From positions 1-31,689 of the forward strand of contig JBEBWZ010000027.1 in NCBI GenBank assembly GCA_040391865.1: DNA of 31,689 bases. The letters run 5' to 3'. The translations under genes were made by a program, and so were the position numbers. The notes under the pieces are model-generated. The model was not told the DNA's origin, did no database searches, and saw nothing but the letters and a program-made list of their open reading frames with translations. Numbering within the stretch: the stretch's first letter is position 1; each line of letters begins with the position of its first letter. This document shows positions 26,514 to 31,689 of this stretch, piece after piece. This DNA is from Solimonas sp040391865 (GTDB lineage Bacteria > Pseudomonadota > Gammaproteobacteria > Nevskiales > Nevskiaceae).

Positions 26514-26607
26514 TGGCAACCTCAACTCAGCAGATACAGGCTAAACCACGGGAACCGGGAAAAGTTCCCGGAATGACGCGTGTTGGGGCTGATGGGCCGA
26601 TGCATGG

Positions 26608-27177
26608 TCAATCCAGCAGCGGCTTGAGCACGGCATCAATCGCCTCGCGAGCGCGGAAGATGCGCGAGCGTACGGTACCGATCGGGCAGTCCATGACCTG
26701 GGCGATCTCCTCATAGGACAGGCCTTCCAGCTCGCGCAGCGTAATCGCTTTGCGCAGGTCCGGCGGCAGCCCTTCGATGGTTTCAGTCACTTTTTCGCGG
26801 ATCTCGTCCGTCAAAGCCATGGCTTCGGGAGTATCGATGTCGCTTAGATGCTCGGTATGCCCATACAGTTCCGCATCGGCGACATCGATGTCCTGATCTG
26901 CCGGACGGCGATTGCGCGAGACCAGCGAGTTCTTGGCCGTATTGATGCCGATACGATAGAGCCAGGTGTAGAAAGCGCTCTGGCCGCGGAACCCGTTCAG
27001 CGCACGCCAGGCGCGGATGAAGGTCTCCTGGGCAACGTCGGGCGCATCGCCATCACCCACCAGGCGGCTGACCAGTTGCACGATCTTGTGCTGGTATTTG
27101 CGTACCAGCAGCTCGAATGCGCGCTGATCGCCGGCCTGAGCGCGCGCAACCAACTGTTCGTCGGTGACCTCAGTCAT
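26608..27177 (-). CDS. rpoE: Extracytoplasmic stress sigma factor RpoE/AlgU
   Basis: ECF sigma factor of 189 residues controlling the envelope-stress response. Region 2 includes AFELLVRKYQHKIVQLVSRL and TWLYRIGINTAKNSL. Region 4 is LSYEEIAQVMDCPIGTVRSR. Length and sequence are those of the RpoE/AlgU group. The ATG at 27177 has AAGGG eight bases upstream; an in-frame ATG at 27225 would add 16 unusual residues. It is followed by its anti-sigma factor, MucB and the DegP-like protease. No convincing sigma-E-type promoter was found in the gap towards nadB. Confidence 0.96.
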   Translation of the reverse strand: MTEVTDEQLVARAQAGDQRAFELLVRKYQHKIVQLVSRLVGDGDAPDVAQETFIRAWRALNGFRGQSAFYTWLYRIGINTAKNSLVSRNRRPADQDIDVADAELYGHTEHLSDIDTPEAMALTDEIREKVTETIEGLPPDLRKAITLRELEGLSYEEIAQVMDCPIGTVRSRIFRAREAIDAVLKPLLD

Positions 27178-27304
27178 GCACGAAACCCTTGACCATGAAC
27201 CAGACACTGGCCGCTGCTGATTCATGGTGGCCCGCCGCGCGCGCAGCAGGACCGCCGCCTTGTGCCGGGGCTGCCACTTTCTTGCCGGTCATCGGATCGC
27301 TCAT
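27170..27304 (-). CDS. Candidate 44-codon leader ORF overlapping the rpoE start
   Basis: An ATG at 27304 opens a 44-residue reading frame (begins MSDPMTGKKVAAPAQGGG, ends FMVKGFVHD) that stops at 27170, eight bases inside rpoE. No ribosome binding site is visible before it, and chance ORFs are common at this base composition. The layout recalls rseD of E. coli, a short ORF translationally coupled to rpoE. No sequence similarity to RseD is claimed. Confidence 0.25.
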   Translation of the reverse strand: MSDPMTGKKVAAPAQGGGPAARAAGHHESAAASVWFMVKGFVHD

Positions 27305-27341
27305 GCGCGCATAGGACGTGGGCAACGGCTTCGGGCCGCAC

Positions 27342-27370
27342 CTGAAAACAGATAGACTTCTGGATATAGC
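27342..27370 (+). promoter_or_regulatory. Weak putative sigma70 promoter for nadB
   Basis: CTGAAA (27342-27347) and TATAGC (27365-27370) are spaced by 17 bases, each matching its consensus at four of six. It is the best candidate in the 283-base gap between rpoE and nadB. Apart from this and the candidate leader ORF, nothing else was recognised in the gap. Confidence 0.22.
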
Positions 27371-27460
27371 GTCCCTCCTAACGCAACCCCTGCTGCCGGG
27401 CCGGTTCGATGAAAGCGCCGTTCAATGCAGCATTCTAGCAATCCCCTCCCGTCCTTTCCC

Positions 27461-29056
27461 ATGTCTGAAGCAGAAGTCCTGGTCATCGGCAGCGGTGCCG
27501 CCGGTCTTTCCTGTGCCTTGCGCCTGGCGACCGCCGGACGGCAGGTGACCGTGGTCTCGAAAAGCAGCCTTGCCGGCGGCAGTACCTTGTGGGCCCAGGG
27601 CGGCATCTCCGCGGTGCTCGATGCCGAGGATTCGTTGCAGAACCACATCGACGACACCCTGGTCGCCGGCGCCGGCCTCTGCGATGAAGCCGCCGTGCGC
27701 CATACCGTGAAGCGCGGCCCGGCCTGCATCGACTGGCTGCTGGAACAGGGGGTCGTGTTCACCCAGGAAGACGGCGAACTGCGCGGCAGCCGCCTGCACC
27801 TGACCCGCGAAGGCGGCCATTCACACCGCCGCATCGTGCATGCCGCCGATGCCACCGGCCATGCGGTCGAAACCACGCTGGCTTCGCTGGCGCAGGCACA
27901 TCCCAACATCACCGTGCACGAGCGCGCGATGGCGGTCGACCTGATTCTTGATGAAAGCGGCAAACGGGTATGCGGCGCCTATCTGCTGAACCGCGACAGC
28001 GGCGGCGTCGATGCCATCGCGGCCAAGGCCGTGGTCATGGCCACCGGCGGCGCCAATCAGGTGTATCTGTACTCGAGCAATCCGTTTGGCGCCTCCGGCG
28101 ACGGGATCGCCATCGCCTGGCGCGCCGGCTGCCGCGTCGCCAACATGGAATTCATGCAGTTCCATCCGACCACGCTGTATCACAAGGACTCGCGCAACTT
28201 CCTGATCAGTGAAGCGCTGCGCGGCGAAGGCGCGGTGCTGCGGCTGCCCAATCCGGACGGCACGCCGGGCGAACGTTTCATGCCGCGCTTCGACGAACGC
28301 GCCGAGCTGGCACCCCGCGATATCGTCGCCCGCGCGATCGACCATGAAATGAAGCGCCTGGGCCTGCGTCATGTCCTGCTCGACATCACCCACAAACCGG
28401 CGAGCTTCATCCAGCATCACTTTCCCAGCATCTATGCGCACTGCCTGAAGCTGGGGATCGACATCACCCGTCAGGCGATCCCGGTGGTGCCGTCGGCGCA
28501 TTTCACCTGCGGCGGCGTCCTGACCGACCTGCGGGCACGTACCGATGTCGATGGACTGTACGTGATCGGCGAGGCCGCCTGCACCGGCCTGCACGGCGCC
28601 AATCGCCTGGCGTCCAACTCACTGCTGGAATGCCTGGTGTTTGCCGAGGCCGCTGCGCAGGACCTGCTGACAACACTGGACCAGCGCCCCGCCCCGCCGT
28701 CGCCCAAAGCCTGGGACGAAAGCCGCGTCACCAATTCCGACGAAGACGTCGTGGTTGCGCATAACTGGCTCGAACTGCGCACCTTCATGTGGGATTACGT
28801 CGGCATCGTGCGCACCACCAAACGCCTCGAGCGCGCGCAGCATCGCGTGGCCCTGCTCGCTTCGGAAATCCAGGAGTACTACGGCAACTACCGCATCACC
28901 GCGCATCTGCTGGAACTGCGCAACCTGGTCGTGTGCGCGGAACTGATCGTGCGTTCGGCGCTGCAGCGGCGCGAGAGCCGCGGCCTGCATTACACCCTGG
29001 ATTACCCGCAGACATTGCCGCAAGCCTTGCCCACGGTCCTTCCGGGACGCAACTGA
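27461..29056 (+). CDS. nadB: L-aspartate oxidase
   Basis: FAD enzyme of about 531 residues that oxidises L-aspartate to iminoaspartate, the first step of de novo NAD synthesis. The FAD-binding motif is VLVIGSGAAGLS near the N-terminus. STLWAQGGISAVL, MEFMQFHPTTLY, RGEGAVLR and CTGLHGANRLASNSLLECLV are the fumarate-reductase-superfamily signatures in their NadB form. Two starts are possible: ATG 27461 (five residues before the FAD motif, chosen) and ATG 27425 (12 more residues); neither has a clear ribosome binding site. nadA and nadC are not in the window. nadB divergent from rpoE is the Pseudomonas arrangement. Confidence 0.95.
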   Translation: MSEAEVLVIGSGAAGLSCALRLATAGRQVTVVSKSSLAGGSTLWAQGGISAVLDAEDSLQNHIDDTLVAGAGLCDEAAVRHTVKRGPACIDWLLEQGVVFTQEDGELRGSRLHLTREGGHSHRRIVHAADATGHAVETTLASLAQAHPNITVHERAMAVDLILDESGKRVCGAYLLNRDSGGVDAIAAKAVVMATGGANQVYLYSSNPFGASGDGIAIAWRAGCRVANMEFMQFHPTTLYHKDSRNFLISEALRGEGAVLRLPNPDGTPGERFMPRFDERAELAPRDIVARAIDHEMKRLGLRHVLLDITHKPASFIQHHFPSIYAHCLKLGIDITRQAIPVVPSAHFTCGGVLTDLRARTDVDGLYVIGEAACTGLHGANRLASNSLLECLVFAEAAAQDLLTTLDQRPAPPSPKAWDESRVTNSDEDVVVAHNWLELRTFMWDYVGIVRTTKRLERAQHRVALLASEIQEYYGNYRITAHLLELRNLVVCAELIVRSALQRRESRGLHYTLDYPQTLPQALPTVLPGRN

Positions 29057-29062
29057 GGAGGC

Positions 29063-29079
29063 GCCGCCGAGCAGGCGGC
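29063..29079. terminator. GC hairpin after nadB
   Basis: GCCGCC (29063-29068) and GGCGGC (29074-29079) pair around a GAGCA loop, seven bases after the nadB stop and just before the convergent ygfX stop. There is no U tract, so intrinsic termination is uncertain. Confidence 0.35.
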
Positions 29080-29089
29080 ACGCGAAACG

Positions 29090-29533
29090 CTAGGCCGAAA
29101 CGCTCAGCCGGGCACGCAGACGGCTGAGACTCTCCGCCGGCAATTCATCGCCGAGCAGCAGGCGCGCTACCTTGCGCCCGCCTTGGGTGCGAAACCGCAG
29201 CAGCAGCGCCCAGTCGTGCACCACGCTGCCGGGCAGCAGTTCGGCTTCCAGCTTCATGCCGTTGGCGCGATACAGCGTCCATTGACCTTCGCTGTGCCAG
29301 ATCATGCGGGTGATCGCCTGGGTGCCGAAACCCAGCGCCGGATGGCGCCGCAGCGACAGCCACGACGCGGCGAACGCCAGCAGCAGGAGCGCCATCGGCC
29401 AGCCCTGCGGCATCGCGAAAGCACTCAGCGCGATGCCGACCATGTGCAATGCGAACACGATCTGCAATGCCCGGATCGACGGTTTCAGCGTCAGATCAAC
29501 GGTAGATACGAAGCTGTTCGACGATGTCTGCAT
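29090..29533 (-). CDS. ygfX: YgfX-family inner-membrane protein
   Basis: A 147-residue protein with two membrane helices near the N-terminus (about residues 22-42 and 46-61) and a cytoplasmic tail with the SEGQWTLY-type strand pattern of the YgfX/CptA family. In E. coli YgfX is encoded with SdhE and has been described as affecting cell division proteins. The ATG at 29533 lies 38 bases inside sdhE in another frame, so the two are tightly coupled. Family assignment rests on layout, hydropathy pattern and partnership with sdhE, since the sequence is poorly conserved. Confidence 0.72.
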   Translation of the reverse strand: MQTSSNSFVSTVDLTLKPSIRALQIVFALHMVGIALSAFAMPQGWPMALLLLAFAASWLSLRRHPALGFGTQAITRMIWHSEGQWTLYRANGMKLEAELLPGSVVHDWALLLRFRTQGGRKVARLLLGDELPAESLSRLRARLSVSA

Positions 29534-29732
29534 AGTCCACCGGCACCGTGTCGTAACCCATGGTCCAGGCCCAGATATCCGGGTCTTCCGCCAGGGTCAC
29601 CAGGCGCAGGAAAGCCGCCTTTTCCTCCGCGGGCGCGTCATGAAAACGGTGCGCATAGTAGCGCTCCATCATCACGTCGAGTTCTTTCATGCCGCGCCGC
29701 AACAGCCAGCGCAGACGGCCCTCATCGCTCAT
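29496..29732 (-). CDS. sdhE: FAD assembly factor SdhE
   Basis: A 78-residue cytoplasmic factor that promotes covalent attachment of FAD to SdhA. The key RGxxE motif is at residues 13-17 (RRGMKELD), followed by FLRLVTLAEDPDIWAW, typical of the family. The ATG at 29732 has GGAG six bases upstream. It lies after sdhB, separated by a terminator-like hairpin, and overlaps ygfX. Proximity to its own target sdhA fits its role; in many Pseudomonas genomes sdhE instead sits near nadB away from sdhA. Confidence 0.93.
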   Translation of the reverse strand: MSDEGRLRWLLRRGMKELDVMMERYYAHRFHDAPAEEKAAFLRLVTLAEDPDIWAWTMGYDTVPVDYADIVEQLRIYR

Positions 29733-29740
29733 CAGACACT

Positions 29741-29771
29741 CCAAAACACAAGGGCGGCAACGCCGCCCTTG
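29741..29771 (-). terminator. Rho-independent terminator between sdhB and sdhE
   Basis: On the reverse strand CAAGGGCGGC pairs perfectly with GCCGCCCTTG through ten base pairs around a GTT loop, followed by TGTTTTGG. It starts 22 bases after the sdhB stop. The short U tract suggests partial termination, letting a fraction of transcripts reach sdhE and ygfX. The sdhE Shine-Dalgarno overlaps its downstream edge. Confidence 0.75.
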
Positions 29772-29793
29772 GAATGAGACTGGAAGCGCCGGT

Positions 29794-30579
29794 TCAAATC
29801 TTGCGCTCGACCACCATCTTCTTGACCTCCGCGATCGCCTTGGCGGGATTGAGTCCCTTCGGGCAGGTTTTCGCGCAATTCATGATGGTGTGGCAACGGT
29901 ACAGCTTGAACGGATCTTCCAGCGCATCGAGACGCTCGCCGGTGGCTTCGTCGCGTGAGTCGACCAGCCAACGGTAGGCCTGCAGCAGGATCGCCGGACC
30001 GAGATAACGATCGCTGTTCCACCAGTAGCTCGGGCAGCTGGTCGAGCAGCAGGCGCAGAGAATGCACTCGTACAGGCCGTCGAGCTTGGCGCGATCTTCC
30101 TCGCTCTGCAGACGTTCGCGCGTCGGTGCCGGCGAGTCGGTCTTGAGCCAGGGTTCAATCGACGCCAGCTGCGCATAGAAATGCGTCATGTCCGGCACCA
30201 GATCCTTGACTACCGGCATGTGCGGCAGCGGATAGATCTTGGCGGCGCCCTTGATCTCGTCGCAGGGCTTGATGCACGCCAGCGTGTTGGTGCCATCGAT
30301 GTTCATCGCGCACGAACCGCAGATGCCCTCGCGGCAGGAGCGCCGGAAGGTGACGGTGGCATCGATCTCGTTCTTGATCTTGATCAAGGCGTCGAGAACC
30401 ATCGGCCCACACGTCGACATGTCCACCTCGTAGGTGTCCACGCGCGGGTTGGCGCCGGTGTCCGGTTCATAGCGATAGATCTGGAACGCCTTGACGTTCT
30501 TGGTGCCGGCCGGCGCCTTGAACACCTTGCCGGCCTTCTTGTCGATCTTGGAATTTTGTGGCAGCGAAAACTGAGCCAT
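29794..30579 (-). CDS. sdhB: Succinate dehydrogenase iron-sulfur subunit
   Basis: Electron-transfer subunit of respiratory complex II, 261 residues. The [2Fe-2S] ligands are Cys82, Cys87, Cys90 and Cys102 (CREGICGSC, then LACIKPC). The [4Fe-4S] and [3Fe-4S] clusters use CILCACCSTSCP and CHTIMNCAKTCPKGLNP. The N-terminus has about 25 residues more than E. coli SdhB, resembling the mitochondrial/alphaproteobacterial and Xanthomonas type. It begins 23 bases after sdhA. The ribosome binding site is weak. Confidence 0.96.
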   Translation of the reverse strand: MAQFSLPQNSKIDKKAGKVFKAPAGTKNVKAFQIYRYEPDTGANPRVDTYEVDMSTCGPMVLDALIKIKNEIDATVTFRRSCREGICGSCAMNIDGTNTLACIKPCDEIKGAAKIYPLPHMPVVKDLVPDMTHFYAQLASIEPWLKTDSPAPTRERLQSEEDRAKLDGLYECILCACCSTSCPSYWWNSDRYLGPAILLQAYRWLVDSRDEATGERLDALEDPFKLYRCHTIMNCAKTCPKGLNPAKAIAEVKKMVVERKI

Positions 30580-30602
30580 GGCTGTTTGTACTCGCTAGGT
30601 AA

Positions 30603-31689
30603 TCAGTATTTGCGGGCAACGGGCGGAATGTGCTCCACCTCGTTATCCAGCGGTTGCATATGGACCGGACGGAAATCGATCTTCACGTCCTTGTCCCCGG
30701 TACGCCAGGCAATGGTGTGCTTCATCCATTCCTGGTCGTCGCGCTCCTTGATGTCGTCGCGGGCATGCGCGCCGCGCGACTCCTTGCGGTTCTCGGCGCC
30801 GACGATGGTGAGCAGCGCCTGACCGAGCAGGTTGTCGAGCTCCAGGGTCTCCGCCAGATCCGAGTTCCAGATCATCGAACGATCGGACACGCCGAGGTCC
30901 TGGGTGAAGGTGTCGATGACTTCCTTCAGCTTCTCCACCCCTTCCTGCATGATTTCGCCATCACGGAACACCGCGCAATGCTTCTGCATGGTCTTCTGCA
31001 TGTCGAGGCGGATCTTCGCGGTGCTGCTGCTGCCCTTGGCATTGCGGAAATGATCGAGACGCGCCAGCGCCTTGTCCTCCGAAGTGCTCGGGATGTTCTT
31101 GTGCGGCTGGCCGGGCTTGACCAGCTCGGCGGCACGGATCGCGGCAGCGCGACCGAACACCACCAGATCGAGCAGCGAGTTCGAACCCAGACGGTTGGCG
31201 CCATGCACCGAGACGCAGGCCGCTTCGCCCACCGCCATCAGGCCGGGGACGATGCTGTCCGGGTTGCCATCCTTGAGCGTGACCACTTCACCGGTGTACA
31301 GGCAGGGAATGCCGCCCATGTTGTAGTGCACAGTCGGCACCACCGGGATCGGTTCCTTGGTGACGTCGACACCGGCAAAGATCTTCGCCGATTCGGAAAT
31401 GCCCGGCAGGCGCGCGTGCAGCACTTCCGGACCGAGATGCTCGAGATGCAGATGAATGTGATCGGCTTCCGGACCGACGCCGCGACCTTCGCGGATTTCG
31501 GTTGCCATCGCACGGCTGACCATGTCGCGCGGCGCCAGATCCTTCACGCTCGGCGCATAACGCTCCATGAAGCGCTCGCCGTTCTTGTTGGTCAGATAAC
31601 CGCCCTCGCCTCGTGCACCTTCGGTGATCAGGCAGCCCGAGCCGTAGATACCGGTCGGATGGAACTGCACGAACTCCATGTCCTGCAGC
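30603..31689 (-). CDS. sdhA: Succinate dehydrogenase flavoprotein subunit (C-terminal part)
   Basis: The C-terminal 361 residues of SdhA; the N-terminus with the FAD-binding fold and flavinylated His lies outside the window. Visible are MEFVQFHPTGIYGSGCLITE, the active-site region RGEGGYL, PTVHYNMGGIP with the substrate-binding His, and the ANRLGSNSLLDLVVFGRAAA motif. The end (DVKIDFRPVHMQPLDNEVEHIPPVARKY) is complete. SdhA oxidises succinate to fumarate on the cytoplasmic side of the inner membrane. No frameshift is seen. sdhC and sdhD presumably lie upstream, off the window. Confidence 0.96.
   Translation of the reverse strand, partial: LQDMEFVQFHPTGIYGSGCLITEGARGEGGYLTNKNGERFMERYAPSVKDLAPRDMVSRAMATEIREGRGVGPEADHIHLHLEHLGPEVLHARLPGISESAKIFAGVDVTKEPIPVVPTVHYNMGGIPCLYTGEVVTLKDGNPDSIVPGLMAVGEAACVSVHGANRLGSNSLLDLVVFGRAAAIRAAELVKPGQPHKNIPSTSEDKALARLDHFRNAKGSSSTAKIRLDMQKTMQKHCAVFRDGEIMQEGVEKLKEVIDTFTQDLGVSDRSMIWNSDLAETLELDNLLGQALLTIVGAENRKESRGAHARDDIKERDDQEWMKHTIAWRTGDKDVKIDFRPVHMQPLDNEVEHIPPVARKY

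Noticed and set aside
27178..27460. Sigma-E-type autoregulatory promoter for rpoE
   Set aside because: I looked for GAACTT with a TCTRA-type -10 at 16-17 bases on the reverse strand and found no acceptable match.

Overview
This is a GC-rich stretch of bacterial chromosome made almost entirely of core genes packed head to tail. Three blocks of gene order resemble Pseudomonas. These are mfd-csiV with mtnP and nagZ nearby, cysM and rlmD beside a gacS-type kinase, and rpoE-mucA-mucB-mucD-lepA-lepB-DUF4845-rnc-era-recO-pdxJ-acpS with nadB divergent from rpoE. The 261-residue SdhB, a methylthioinosine-type phosphorylase beside an HGPRT, and a short YkuD protein beside nagZ fit a gammaproteobacterium. 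My guess is the Nevskiales/Solimonadaceae or Xanthomonadales side, inferred from order and sequence style only. No IS element, prophage, CRISPR array, tRNA or rRNA was seen.

Layout. Positions 1-1768 (-) hold a cytochrome c/FTR1 iron permease cut by the window edge, with a Fur-box-like site. Positions 1993-7354 (+) hold mfd, csiV, an orphan lipoprotein and a PhaB-type reductase. Positions 7390-13707 (-) hold an eight-gene run: cysM, a PolB-type exonuclease, rlmD, a CYTH triphosphatase, a cytoplasmic YkuD enzyme, nagZ, hpt and mtnP. Positions 13740-16004 (+) hold a GacS/BarA-like hybrid kinase. Positions 16018-27177 (-) hold the rpoE envelope-stress operon followed by lepA/lepB/rnc/era/recO/pdxJ/acpS. 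Positions 27461-29056 (+) hold nadB. Positions 29090-31689 (-) hold sdhA (partial), sdhB, sdhE and ygfX.

How the genes fit together. RpoE, the MucA-type anti-sigma factor, MucB and the DegP-like protease form an envelope-stress circuit. LepB supplies signal peptide cleavage. Era and RNase III serve ribosome and RNA processing. MtnP and Hpt form a two-step salvage route from methylthioinosine through hypoxanthine to IMP. NagZ and the YkuD protein look like two steps of cytoplasmic peptidoglycan recycling. SdhE flavinylates SdhA, which is encoded next to it.

No wholly new system is evident. The items most worth checking are the DegP homologue that carries a lipobox with Asp at +2, the short YkuD enzyme beside NagZ, the GacS-like kinase without a periplasmic sensor, the orphan lipoprotein resembling a protease propeptide, a 44-codon ORF overlapping the rpoE start, and several strong inverted repeats (mfd leader, pdxJ-recO gap, upstream of degP).
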